Below, in pieces: positions 34,462 to 48,400 of a DNA stretch of 64,000 nt. The notes below the pieces were generated by a model. The model saw only the letters and a program-made list of their open reading frames with translations. It did not search any database and had not been told where the DNA came from. The DNA comes from Datnioides undecimradiatus. Its lineage: Eukaryota > Chordata > Actinopteri > Lobotiformes > Datnioididae. The position numbers and the translations under genes are program-made. Every line of letters begins with the position of its first letter. Position 1 is the stretch's first letter. Location of the stretch: the NCBI GenBank assembly GCA_008933995.1, contig WARS01000013.1:14697806-14761805 (forward strand), in the 5' to 3' direction.

Positions 34462-37400
34462 TCGTTCACGCTGCATATTCAGATCAGGGGATGAGTCGAA
34501 CCCATACAATAGGGAAGAGAAGGGAAATGTGTCACTCCAGCAGCTGAGGATACTATTACAACAACACTGAATGGGAAAAGAGATACATTCAAAATGTTAC
34601 CTAAGCAAAACCACAACATTGCAATCAGATAAACTATCTAAAGTAAAATATAAAGCGGCAGAATGGCCCTTGTCAGTGTTACCTTAGATTTATCTGAGTG
34701 CATTCAAACATAAATAGCAATTAAATGTTTTACCTGGTAGAAATGGAGAAGCGTTTTATATACAGTTGGGTATTTTAAATAGTAATGGGGCATCATAGTT
34801 TATACACTGATCATTTGTCTTTTAAGATCAGTCTTAATCTGCAGAGTAACTACCTAAAATGTAGTGGAGTAAAATACTTTCCTCTGAAATGTAATGAATT
34901 AGAAGCAGAAAGTAATTGTAAAATGAAAACACTCACGTAAAGCACAAATATCTCAAAATTGTACAGTCCAGTAAATTAGTTCAATTTTTTTTGTTTACAC
35001 ACATACATAAGTTTGGTGAACTATGAAACAGCTCTTTTACAGAGGATGTTCTGACATGTCACAGTACTGACAACACAAGTATAAATAAATAAAATGAATG
35101 ATGGCAGAATTAAACTGATTCTTTCAGGATCCTACTGTTCATACTGACTCACACTACCACATTGTCGCATCTTACTGGGAGTCTTAAAGTCTTAAAGTAA
35201 CACCTGCAAAATGTCTGCTGAAAAAGAAAACGATCATACTGATTCAGGTTTGAAATGACCACAAGCATTTTTAATTTGGTTTGATTTGAAGCTTTTTTGG
35301 AATAATGACAAAATGACAAAGCTATATGCTTATATTGACATCTTGTTAAACAGCATTACGGTTTATTAATTTATGTTTTGCTGATAAACCATGTGATGAA
35401 ACCATAATAAGACTGATTTAAAGCAGCTCAAAATATGATTTTGATGTATAATGTTTTATCATTGCTAAATGTAGAAAATAGTGTTCTGTGGTTAAAAAAA
35501 GTGTCATTCTAACTCAGATAGTGTTTGCAGGCAGTTGTTCAAAGGTTTTTATGACAGTTATATTACCAGCATCAGATGCTATTTTAGTTGTTTACTGATG
35601 GAAACAGTGTGTCAGCGTGCTCTGATTTCACGGGTGTACAAGGATCCAGAGATAAAGGTGCTGTAAGAGTGGGTGTTATTTTTTCCCCCTTGGACACAAT
35701 GGAGGCTGTGTAGGTGCAGTTCATGCCAGTCGAACTGTATAAATTAAGCACAAACAAACACGACAGTCAGAGCACTGTGGTACAAAAAGACTCTTCAATT
35801 TAATTCACATGTACAATATTTGAGTAAAAGCAGAGTGAGCTTGTTAGTCATTGTGAGTTGGACTCGTCAGAACTGATAATGACTGATACCTTTGGTCATC
35901 TGGCCGTGTGCAAACAGTTCGGCTGCAGATCTTCGCTGTAATCCACATTTACCTAGCAACAGCTGTTTGCTTTGACTGGCGTACTCACTGAGGCGCACAG
36001 AAACACACACCCAAAGAGCCACTGAAAGGATGGACAATCTCTGTCTTCATTACAGAGCAGCGAGTCTTTGACTTGATTTTCATTGATTCTCTGCATCCTC
36101 TGTCCTTATCAGTGAGCTCTGTGGGTGTGTATTTCACTACAGCGGCCTTGGATCACTCATCTGGTCTTCCTTGTTCTACTGAGAGAACACACACACACAT
36201 ACACCTGCATACAGTACCAGCACACACATCAATTTCATGAAATGAGGTCAGAGATCTCAGTGTGTTTCGTCAGCTAATTATTTTTCCAGCTCCAGAGACA
36301 GGCGGTGAGGGAAAGTCCCAGCTTTTAGCTAGTGGATGACGCAGATGATGCTGCAGTGACTGACTGGAGACACCTCAGCAGACAGCAATTGAACCAAAAT
36401 CAATTAGGTGTGACAAATAGATGTAGAGACTTCAGCTGCACTTCCCTGTTTTGTTTTGTGTTTGCTGTGCATCAGACAAACACTGATCTGACCCACTGAA
36501 CTGTTCTGTCAACAAATTCTATTAAAGTCTATAGAAATATGAATTTTGTGGACATGAAAATGTCTAAAGTAATAAGTATACAGTATTCAGTTGGGTTCAA
36601 CATTACACTTGCAACATACAGTTTTGAATTGTGATGTAGGTCATGCAGTTTGAAATACGGAGTGGACTGAGCAGACACAGAATATGCTGTATATCTTTTC
36701 ATAGAGAGCAGAAATGTTCTTTATATTTTTATGTTCTTTATATTAAATCGGGTAAATGAAGGTTGAAGAAGGTTACTTAGGGATGCAAATACTGGAATAC
36801 AAAAATACTTAGTTCGCAATCGTTACGATAACCATTTTGCAGGAGAGAAGGAGTTCTGTTTTAAAGTGCTGAAAACAGTGAAACACTGTATTTTCAAAAC
36901 AGACACAGACAGTTACAAAGCGCTTTATGAGCCAGCAAATTCAAAATCTTCTAACCTTCAACAATCTGCTAACTTGAATAGTAAAATATCAGAATTAACA
37001 CTTAAATGAAAACATTCATTTGCAGATACTTGCAGGATTTATTGCTCTTATAGCAGTGGATTTGGGAGATGTTGTCTATGTGTCTTCGCACCATCTCTCT
37101 TTAAGAAGTCAGTTATTATAGTAAAGATGCAGCAGGAGCCAATGTATAAATGTGGCAAATATAAGTAACACCGGAAACAAAGTCAGCAAAGGTTAAGAAT
37201 GTGCTTTATTCACTGTCACCCACATAGTACAAATGTCATCTGTTATCAGAAGGTGCTGTAAAAATGTCGTCACTCAGATTGGCATCTCTTTGCAGGGTTA
37301 GGGACTATTGTTTTATGTGGGGACGAAGCGGGGTTCATGGCGTTATCAGGAGGTGTGAAGGTCAGATGGACTCTTCTGTGTCTCTGAAGGGCACCAGAGT

Positions 37401-37928
37401 GACGGACGCTGTCAGTGCTCAGACATCCCATAAGCCTGCAGGTTAGCACTTAATCGACCCTCTGTCACTGACATCAGGCATCGTCTGTCTGTGCTGCAAA
37501 TAGAGATAAACGACATTGCAGGCATTGTTTTGCTCACAGGAAGCAGATCAGGCAGGAAGTGTGGTGATCATTGCTGACTTTGTTTTGTTTCGGTGTGTTC
37601 TATTGTTTCTCTTTATCAGCCGTAATACAGCATTGTTTCACATGTCAAGCAAATCAATATTGTTTTCCTGACGCCTACTGTCTTTTACAGACAAATCAGG
37701 CTCTTGTTAACTATTTATTATACACATTTATAAAAATGTTTATGTAGTCTGCTTGTACCAATTATTTTTAAAGTCTGGCAAGTTACCATTGTACTGCTAA
37801 TAAAAGAAAACAGCTATGATAATCAACTGATGGAGATATTTGTATGTACATATATGTCTTTAATTGTCATGTCTGTCTCAACTGTAAAATGAAACAAAAA
37901 GGCAGTGCTCAAGATTTGCTGTAAGAAA

Positions 37929-37930
<2 letters not shown>

Positions 37931-37972
<42 letters not shown>
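37931..37972 (+). repeat. (AC)21 microsatellite
   Basis: Uninterrupted AC dinucleotide repeat. Confidence 0.97.
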
Positions 37973-37974
<2 letters not shown>

Positions 37975-38840
37975 CACTCCCAATAATGTGCAGAAATGCT
38001 GATTAAATCAATGCGATATTGCATGCAACGGTATGGTAAATTTACCCAGAAATAAATGAGTGCTTGTTAGTTAGTATTATGGATGTATGCAATATATGAA
38101 TTATGAAACCTTTCACTGATCATCCCCTCAACAACTGCAGGAAAATACAAAAGTTGTCATTATCATTGTTACTTATCTGAGGAACACACGTCTATGTACG
38201 GCGGTAACAGAAATGAGTTTGAAGCGTTTGTAAAAACACTGTTGGAGAGCACAGAGGCCAGCTTCCAGCTCTGCACCTTTAATGTCCAACTCTGTGTTAT
38301 GGTTTGGGCTGCTTCTTAAATATGTTCTCTAATCTGTTGGTTATTGAAACAGTGAATCAAGTAGTCAATGAAATGCTAATCACAGTGATGTTAATAGAAA
38401 AGACAGATTCTTGCACTGGAGGAGCTCAAATCAAAGATCAATTGCCTGAAAGAAATGATTGCTTAAACAAATCGTTACTGAATAACTTTTTCTCTTTGTT
38501 TCGCTTTGTAAAGGCGTTTATGAAAAATAAACTATCGACCAATTCATGGAGAAAATAATCAGCGGATATATTTGTAATAGCAATAATCATCAGTTGCACA
38601 TAAAATGGTTTAAAATAAACTCCATCTCGGTCAACTACTACAGTAAATCGCTGTTTTATCGCTGAAATTCTAATAATACAACGGTTTAATATATGATTGT
38701 ATGACAGCCACAGGGGTAATTTGAGTACATTTTCCCGATTGTACTTACATTAATTAAAACTTTGAATGCGTGATTTTTATTAGAGTATTTTTAACAGTAT
38801 CACTACTTTTACTTACGTATAGAATTTTACCCACTTTTAC

Positions 38841-38853
38841 CCACCAGGGGGCA
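38841..38853 (+). promoter_or_regulatory. CTCF core motif between pcsk1 and cast
   Basis: CCACCAGGGGGCA is a full match to the CTCF core CCASYAGRKGGCR. It lies about 570 bp upstream of the first cast coding exon and 5.1 kb from pcsk1, a plausible boundary between the two divergent genes. Confidence 0.6.
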
Positions 38854-39414
38854 TCATTGCGCTAAATAAAAGCACCAGCCTACTAAGAGGGAAAAGGCAA
38901 ACATCAGCGGTGAGTCAACTCTTCCCTGGACGGTGGGGTGTGTCCCATCGTGCCAAACATCCAGTCTTTGAGCTGTTCGTACAGCAATGTAACTTCAAAA
39001 CGCTCATTCATTTTATCATATGCTCCGAATCACCAGATTATTGTCACCAAAACCACCTACCGTAGACCTGTTGATCACACGGGCGCCATTATCCTCTTAT
39101 AATTCAGATAATCTCCGTTGTGTCAGACGTCTATTTTGGCATGTTATCACTGAACATGATATATAGAAAGAACATCTGCCCGATAAGAGACCCTACTTGC
39201 CGCAACTCCATTTTAAATGCACGTACTTATTGGCAAAACGTTTAGCTTCTGCCATCCACTTCTGATCAATCATCAAACACGAAAGTGTCACAAAGTTTTC
39301 TCAGCGGGAGGGGCAACATATTTTGCTCCAAGGGCAGGTCAGACCGATTCCCATTAGAGGACTGAGGGCGCAGAGGGAAAACTTCTAAAAAGTTCATCCA
39401 TCCGTGTTTTAAAG

Positions 39415-39471
39415 ATGCCACATAAGAAGAGAAGCCACGGGCACCATAAAAACATAAAGGAGGCGAGAGAA
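39415..39471 (+). CDS. cast: cast alternative first exon A (basic N-terminus)
   Basis: ATG (A at -3) opens MPHKKRSHGHHKNIKEARE, ending at a GTAAGT donor in phase 0. Very basic and His-rich, like the Arg-rich N-terminus of the long mammalian calpastatin isoform. Coding status is inferred from start, donor, phase and position. Confidence 0.6.
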
Positions 39472-42400
39472 GTAAGTGTTTCTCTTTTGTTGCATGGAAG
39501 GCACACGGAGCAAACGGATAGTACAACTTCAGGATGTGCTTACAGATCTCCAAAGTACACAGATGGCTTATTCTAAGACAACATTGCAGTAGTTTACGCA
39601 AGTGCGCAATAATTTATTGTTTAACAAATACGAACATTTTCAATGCAATTTCCACAGAGCATGTAACGTGTACTTTCTGCAAGATGGTTTGGTTCAAAGG
39701 AACCAAAACAATGCTGCATACAATAACCTGGCCTATAATCCAGCATCGCGCATCTGTCGATGTAGTCGATTTATGTGTAGTTGGCAAAGGCTGTAAACTT
39801 ATTGATGATCGTGCTTCAGAGACTCTCTAGGTCCACTACACATGCAAAGCGTCAGATTAATTATTGACCCCCCAGCAACGGCAGTGGATTTGCTGTAAAC
39901 AATGAAAACAGTAGCTGTCAAGTTCCTTCCTTGGAAATATGTGTGTGTTGATGGGAGTGTGGGGGTGGTGCATAGAGGCGGCTGGTCAGTGCTGGATCAA
40001 TCTGTTGTTATGCGGAAGATCCGGAGACCCTGCTGGTAGAGAAGTAATTTACTGTAAACTGGTTGAGTCAGAAGAAGGAGATTAGGACGGGACAGCGAAG
40101 ACAGCATTATGTGATAACTGTCTGAAGTGTGTGCGTCTGTGTGTGTGCGTGGGGAGTGGCACAGTGTTTGGGGAGGCATGAGAGAAAAGATACTACGGTG
40201 AGGACAGGACGGGGTGCAGTGCTGAACTTTTATTCCATACCAGCGTCTTGCCTCCTGATCCCTCATGGCGTATGCAGCATACTGGATGACTCTTGTAAGT
40301 ACATCTGCTACCTTTCAGCCCCCTCTCGCTCCTCTTTACCCCTCTGGGAAAAGACAAATATGACTCTTACGTGAAAGCGTGGCACCGTGTGCACTTTTAC
40401 GGCAGAAACCAGCACAACTAGTCTGAAAGAATATGAACTCTGCTGAATGGTCTTTAAAACTTGGCATAGGCTTGACATGATAACCTTTGAATCGAAATAA
40501 ATTAATGTGTGGGCTTTGCCCACATTCTGTCACACGCAGTGTTTATATAGAAGGGCGTGTTAAAACTAAGATAGGTTTCAGTCTTGAATCAGGTATTCCT
40601 CGAGGTTATGATCACTGCTGAGTCTTGTTCTTAATTTAAAACTTTTATGCAGAACATTTCTGTGATTGAAAAGTGATATTTCAGTGACATACAGTTATTA
40701 CAACTTGCAACTTACATAAGTCCATACATACCTATGAGTAAAAAGCTAACATGAGCCGGACAAGTTTGCCTTTTATTAGTTGATTTTGAGAACATTAGAC
40801 TCTCAAAACCACTGTTCATTAAGATTTGCAAGACAGTGATAGATATTTTTCATCAAATGTTAAATGAATAATCCACACAATAGGCTGAAATCGCTGCATC
40901 CTGTGCAGCCCTTCCATTAATACATCCCTTATATCCGCACACTTAGGTGTCACAGGTCTTCAGCCACTGCAGGATCCCACTGACTTCACCTGCTCCTGTT
41001 GTCTCACAGATACCAGCTGAAATTAAAATGTATACATTTTTTCACAGCCTTGAGCGGACAGGGTTGTGTTAGATTTTTTTAACACTGATTTATATGATTG
41101 ACATAGTTATCGGTATGAAAAAATGAGACTTTCGTGTCAGAAATGTTTGATTAACATACCTGCATACCCCCATAAGTGTAAACCAGTGTATATTGTTCTG
41201 AAGGATGTTCTTGGATTTCAGTATATATGTGAGGGAAACTCAAAGTTTGTGTTTGTCTCCCTCTGCTGAGCCAAGTGCAGTCACGCTGGAGAGTTTGAGA
41301 GCTTGTAAAAGCTGAACTGTTGAGCTGTTTGTCTGTTAACCTGCTGTGTGTCGGTGAGGAAGTGCAGTAAAACCCCTTATCATCTTTTTACTCCTGTGCC
41401 AAAGATCCACCTGGTTAGTTTGTCATTACTGATGATCCTGTATTCCTACTGAGCAAAATGAGTCCACACTCAGACTCAGTACTCATTTGTGCTCACACTG
41501 TTATTTTTATTTGCATAAATGTAATCCTTTCTTTGCTTTTGCTTATCTTTAAAAAGGAATTCATTACTCTTTCTTTAGAAATAACCACTATACCACTGGA
41601 ACTAACTCTTGGCTTACCTGTCATGTTTTGTTTTTTTTCTGATGCCTTTTTACGATTGTGTATCTGCAAATAGTTATTGAGTCATTAAGCTCCTGTGGAG
41701 GTGCTGCATTCCCTCTGGAAATGGGGGGGGGGGGATGTCAGTGCTGCTGTGGTGGAGATAGTGGTGACTGGAGTACGACGTGGGTCTAAATATAAAGAAG
41801 GGGGCTGGTTTAGCAGAGGAGTCCAGTTACATATGCACATATATCTAGCACTGGAAACTCATTCATACATAGTTATCCTACATATTTAACTACTAAACTC
41901 TAAGAATTTAATGGTTAGTCATTTCAATTCTTCCCGTCACTTAATTTAATCCTTTTGTGCAAATAATTTTAAGCCATAGATGCCAAAAACTAATTTGCAA
42001 CACCTCCACATGCCAAAAAAGTGATTAAACAATTTGGGGTTGGTCTGTTGGAGGTTACAGTACGAGACATCTGTTTTTGGTTCCCATGGTGCACCAGCTA
42101 GTTTTACAGGCTTGGTCATTTGGCACATCACATTGGTAAAGGTGTGTCTGATTGATGGGGAGTATGTCATGCTGTGGGGGCATGTGCAGAAGCCTGCATG
42201 TGTAGACACGTGTTCAAACATATACAGTGCATTGCAGTATGTACAATACACAATGCACTGTAAGGCCACGTATGTTCCAGTGCTGCACATTCTTTGTATT
42301 TTTCGTATTGAAGTCATCAGATGCAGAAACAGTACACAGGTGCAAAGTTGTGTGACTTCATTCCATTGCTTGGTGAATGCATTTGCTGATCAGATAGAAT

Positions 42401-45400
42401 ACAGCGAAGGAGTCCAAGGCTTCTGCATCCGTCATGTGGGGGCGTGCCTCACAGTTTGATAACCTTTGGAGTGCAACATATCAACATTTTGAGGATAAAG
42501 GGTGTGTCTTAATGAAATTACCTTGACAATGAATTAATACTAAATAAACACTTAGTAGTTTTCAATTAATTGTATTCAGTTACATTTATTTTAAGATGGC
42601 AAATATTCATATTTTATCAGCACAACAGATCGTTTTTAATCATTAATGTCTTTTGATTAGGTCTTAATTCTGTAGAGAAGCCCAATGTTTCACATGGTAC
42701 CACACCTACAGTTACATTCAAGTTCATTACCAGTGATTTATATTTTGCATCTTTAAACCCTTACATGTGGCAAGCTTACAGCTCCACCTGGACATATAGT
42801 TTTAGCTACTTTTTATCACATGTGCCACACAAACAGGAATTTCATGTCCGGCAGGTTCACACTCATTTATACCCAGGTGAATAATTTTCACATTCTGCTG
42901 AGGTGTGCTTTTAAAACACTGCAAAGGCTTGACAGCCGAAGCACAGACTGATTCCATCACAGTGACTCACTCAAAGACTCTATTGTCTGTGCACCCAACC
43001 CAAGAACTGCCCAGAGGGATGCACAATACACCCAAGTCATAGGTGAGGTAACGCTTTAGTGCTATGACTGGAATTGCACTTCACACTCACACTGACTCTC
43101 CTGTGAATGACATGAAAACAATGGGAGTGAGGTAATGACTGTGCATACACCCGAATGCAGTCTATATTTGTGCTCTCACAATAGAAGGTAGTACAGATAA
43201 AATGTTGTCTTTCCACTTTTGTAGTTTGCTGTATATGTGGTTCAGATAAAGTTCCAAGTTAAGCATCTCTCTTGGATAAAAAGTGCTGTAGTTTTAGAAA
43301 GCCAACACCCTTGCTTAAAGTTTTAGTAAAACTGTTAGTCGTGTATTCTGTAGAAACACTCCCTACATTCTTGTTCAACGTATATTGCACTTTTTGCACT
43401 TTGTGTCGAAGTCCCACAGATAACAAGTCTTTCAATAGCTCAGCCGGCGGCCACTGACAGGGAGGTAACATTCTGACCCCGTGACCAGATGTTGAAATAA
43501 CCATGGTTTAATCAATATCATACCCTACTGTCAGTTTTCAACTCAGTCTCGTCTCTCTTGGCAGATAGGTGACACAGATGTAACCCAAAGTGGGCCCCTC
43601 CCTTTATTCTCATAGGCAATTAGGCAGCTAGGGTGGTTGCGCAAGCTTCGAGCAATTTTTTATTGCTGCATGTACATAAGACGTGTGTACACAAGCATGT
43701 GTGTTCCTCTATGCCTGTGTGTGCTCAAGGTCTTTATATCACCACAACTCTGGGTGTGTGTTCTTGTTGATAAGTAGTTCGGATATTGTCTCAGATAAAA
43801 CTCATGGTGTTTTAGACATAGTCCATTGCAAAAAAATAGTTTTACACATCTGCCCAGGCAGGTGTATTTTATGCATGTGTGGGCGTGTGTGTGTGTTTTA
43901 AAGCAGTATCTCTTTTCCCTGAGAAGCAGCTCAGATGTGGCCCCTCATCAGGTGGGTGTCAGTCCACAGTCAGTTCATTTCCCTTTATAGCCCAGAGAGT
44001 TACGGCCAGGCCTCTTGTGGCTTCCACATCTGAGCCTCCCCCACCTCTGCTCCCTTTGCTCACTGACCACACCTCCTCTCCCTTCAGTCCCTCCCCTGTC
44101 TCCCTTTCCCATTCCCTTCCCTGTGTGTCAGAAACATGCTGCAAGCCGACAGAGGCTGACAGACATACACGCATACACTCGGAGGCACTTTCAGCCAATA
44201 TGGGCCAGATTTTGAGCTGGATTCGAGGGCCACGGGATGGCCCGGCTCTGCAGGATGTGGCCGTGGAGGAACAGGTGTGTGCAAACGTGTGTATGTCTGT
44301 GTGTGTGGGTGCCTGTGCCATGGTATGTGCTGAGCAACTAATGCAAAAGTACCCACGTGTGTTTTGTTTTGTCAGTGTAATGGAGTCCCAAAGTCTAAAT
44401 GCTTCGTGTGTTAATAATTTGTTGTGTACAGCCGTTTGTACAGTTTGTGCTGTATGTTTAACAAAGGACTTATAGGGAAAACACACACAAGGAGGAAAAC
44501 CATCTTGGCTGCAGTCCAAGTCAGACCTCCCTCTCTCGCTCTCTCTCTCATCTGGAATGTTAGGCAGCCGGTCAGTCTCTGCGAGTTCAGAGCAACAGTC
44601 TGTGTTCTGCAGCAGTGAGATATTAAACTAAGGCTGGGACAAGGCCTGCCTTGTTTGCTACCTGTGGCTGCAAGGACCAAAGGATAAAGTGCACAGATCC
44701 CTTTCATTGATGGTTGTTTCAAAAGAGATTGGGTTGTTTGTTTTTGTGTTGATAATGTCTAGAAGAGGAAAAAGAACATTACGCTGTGATTTTTTTCAGG
44801 ACAGCGTTTGGAATTTATAGGTCTCGCCCAAATATTATTCTCCTGTGATGATCTGCAGCACCAAAGTCACGCAATCTGAAAGGGCGTGTAGCTGGAATTT
44901 GATGTTCTTATTTTCTCTTTGCACAGCTTAAATTGTGTGTGTTGGAGCTCATATCCTGCAGTCTCAGTGTCATTGTTACATTCTTCCATGTCTGGCGGAC
45001 AAAGCGACTGCATGGTGACATATGACAGGTCCTATACTGGCTGTCCTGATGTCAGTACTTTGTTATCAGGGCTGTGATAATTTGCTCCAAGTCACTTTAT
45101 GTGTGAAAGGTTAAATAGCAAGTGTGTCCTGGGAGGCGCACTGCTCACACATAGCCCTCAGACTTTTTAGTGGGAGGTTTTTGGGGTTTTTTTTGTGTTC
45201 TTCACTGAATTTTCCCAGCGATGGGCTGCAGTGGTATACACACCGACCCCCCCAACTCTGGTCCCGCAGTTATTAAACCGACAGGAAATGGCCACTGGGA
45301 AAACATGTCAGAACAAAGTCTAACAATGTCATGTAGACAATAGTTGAACACTTAGACACACGCCCAGAACACATCCCCACTGTCAAACACACATGAGCTC

Positions 45401-48400
45401 AGTGGATGATTTGACAGTGATAACATTATGACCAGAGTTGCTCATTGTGATGAACTGACAAAAATAAATCATCAAATAGGCTTTATAACAAAGTTCAGCT
45501 CATTGTTTTGGTTCACATTCACTACTGTTGCAGGAAGCTGTTTTGAGTAAAAAACAAAAAACAAAAAAAAAACAGGTTTAAAAAATCACCATGTACGACC
45601 AGCTCAGCGACAAACATCTACACAGACTAAGTCAGCAGCTAGCTGGTGAATATAGTGGGACATTTGATGTGTAAAGGGACAAAGGTTTCCTGCAAAAGTC
45701 AGTAGAGACAGAGCAAGAGAGGATGGGGAAAATTTTCTTTTGCCTGCTGAAGAAAAATATGACTCCAACTCCAAATAATGATAATGATGCTTTGAATACA
45801 GATTTTGTAAATAAGACATTGATTGATTGAAGTTCACTGTATCAACAGGTGATGCTGTGAGGTCAAAAGAATGACTTATTGTGGGTTTATAAAGCAGATA
45901 AAACAGGATAGACTGGCAGGACATAACATAACATCTGAACGAGTTTGATATGAATATTGAGAAGTGGGTGGGGCATATCAAACAGGGCAGTCACAGTTAT
46001 TCAGAGTTCAAAGATAGCCTCAAGCTAAGGGTGGTTAGACCCACTGATTGGTAGATGTTATGATTTTATTTTTTGAAACAGGAAAGTACACATCATGTTT
46101 TGTTCAGGAAGAAAACATGAAGATGAAAGATATATTTGGGTTTTTTTGCCATATACTGTTAAATATGTGACATTTGATCTCAACTTTAAGTACTGAAGTA
46201 TTTTCTGCACAATGTTAAGCATCAAACATGACATATTAATTTACCTTGATAATATTATTAATTTCCTATTATTATTCATACTATTCATAATCATGCATTA
46301 TTGTTATTATTATCTTAAACATGATCATTGCATTAATGTGTATTGTATTATTGCAACTGGTTCAGGTACAACTAATTAACTCAACTAAATACACAATATT
46401 TGTCTCATTAACATAATAAGTTAAAAGTAAAAATTCTCAAATAAAGAAGCTTAAAATTGTACTTATTTCTAAATCATACAAATTATAATGTAATGCTTGG
46501 GAAAGGTGCCGTCTTTTGTTGTTTTTAATGTATTAGCCTTCAGCACAAAGTTGGGCTTCAAAACAGTCTCCAATGCCATATATGTACTTTTTTCCGCTAT
46601 CAGGATATGATGAATCAAAACTGAAATTTCCCTCTTTTATCCTTTGACATCAGCAACCACAGACCAGCTGGAGTGGTTAGCATGTGCATTTTACTGACGT
46701 GACACAAGGTGTCATGCTAAAGTTCAAAAGTCATAAACAGCAGTGACTTTAACTCTCTCCACTGTCTGGAGGCGCTTTTGCATGACGTTTCTGAATATGA
46801 TCCAAAACAAAATGAAAAATGAAATGTGGGAATAATCTAAAGGCAGGAGGGAATTATTGATGAGATGCTTCAGCACATGGCTCACTGTAATAAACCCTGA
46901 GGCTGTGTGTGTTTGTGTTTGTGCCAGATAGAGGGGGAGCACACTGTGTCATTTCTGTTGACACAGTGTGCACAGCTAAATATTATCCTTCCATTTCCTG
47001 TTAAAGGTAGAAATGTTGCTGTTTATCCCGTTTGCACTCCGTGTGCTATTTCCTAGCACTCAGAGGGACTTGTCAGGTTTCTCACTTCACTGTCAGTTTG
47101 GTTTAAGCTGACTGATGATCCAAACATAGCTCTTTAGCTCTTGTCATGCCCATTTTTAATATATATATACACACACACACACACACACTCTGGGAGAGTT
47201 TCCAGGCCTATTGGCTCACCTGAGAATATGCTGTACCGAGGCACTGCTCTCACTGAACTTTCTGCTGTCTGTTTACATCTAACGTGCTTGAGGAAAAGCT
47301 GGTGCTTGTAGCAACATGATGTTTGTGACAAGTAAGGATAGGTAATGAAGACCCAGCAGCCTGACGCTTACTGGAAATTGTAATATGATATGCTTTAGAG
47401 TCTGGGTATTACTTCACATAACCAGAGTGGTAAGCTGAAGTTGATGATGACATGTTCGCAAGCTGGTGAGCTCATTTTCAAAATTGCGGACAAGTCCCAG
47501 CCATATCTTTGTTTCATTATGGCTTTTTGCTTCAACATGTATTCTGTCTTTCTGTTTAATGTGAGGCAAAGAATGTGAGGCTCACTTTCTCTGCAGGCAG
47601 ACATGAGCCTTATCTAACATATTCTGACAATAGATGCTGCAGGTAGAGAGAGGTCCAGATTTTCAACAAACCAGTTGCATGCAGTGCTAAATTTAGAGAT
47701 GGTACATGGACATTCAGCTGAGCACATGCCACCCATAATTTAGTGTAAGTTTCACAAGTTCCTCAAGTTAGTGAAACAGATATTTTTAATGGATGGAGCT
47801 GTCAGATTTACTCAGTCCTTCCTAGAGTGGCCTCTGGTTTTCAAGATTTTTTTAAGATATGTTAATGCAAGCAGCGAGGTGCACCTGCTAACTCTTATAT
47901 CTCAGATTTCACCCTGGCACCTGAATGCACCATATGTCAGTAGAAAATCAGACTCATTAAAAGCAGACTTTAATAAAAAGGCATTATCACACCATGGTAT
48001 GGCACTGTTAACAAAAAATAAAGATATTTGCTGCTGTGGAGTATCAAGTCAACAATTTATGCACAGCACTGAAATAAATATGGCTGCCTTGCTGCCTAAC
48101 ACATTATTGTTTGCTCTGCAAGGTTAGCAGTCAAACTAGCAGCATGGCTATTGTGACAGTCTACAGATGACAAGATGTGTCCTAATGAATCCTAATGACA
48201 TTGTTGATGTCCACTTAGAAGTCATAACAAAATGATCAGATGTCACAAGCTAATGTTAGCATGTTAGCATCTCAGTGTTACAGTGACGCTCAATGTAAAG
48301 CTGACTCTATACAGCTGACACAGTGCAGCGAATGTTATGCTAAACTTGGCAAAGTGCAAAGTTACCGTAGGTTTGACAGGTCAAGCAGTTAGTGATAACA

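Larger units (their letters stand above)
33697..34500 (-). promoter_or_regulatory. pcsk1 promoter region
   Basis: Upstream of the pcsk1 ATG: a CCAAT box (minus strand, 33880-33884), two CRE-type sites (33960-33967, 33976-33983), a GGA repeat (34089-34119), a TG repeat (34397-34423) and an RE1 element (34441-34461). The 5'UTR/TSS boundary is not visible. Confidence 0.65.
34500..39414. other. Divergent pcsk1-cast intergenic region
   Basis: No gene recognised. Contains an (AC)21 microsatellite (37931-37972), a CTCF-like core (38841-38853) and the presumed cast upstream promoter just before 39415. Confidence 0.65.

Noticed and set aside
42223..42262. Annotating the hairpin as mir-33
   Set aside because: Only the 8-nt seed matches; the rest of the mature sequence and the host gene differ from known mir-33.
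42034..42459. Overlapping 120-140 residue frames on both strands
   Set aside because: They cover the hairpin region; composition is Cys/His/Tyr-rich noise and no splice partners were found.
43959..44519. A 186-residue minus-strand open frame
   Set aside because: Antisense to cast first exon B and its pyrimidine-rich upstream region; CA-repeat-derived Thr/His runs.
47771..48127. A 118-residue plus-strand open frame
   Set aside because: In the cast intron next to repeat-like DNA; not similar to calpastatin or any family I recognise.
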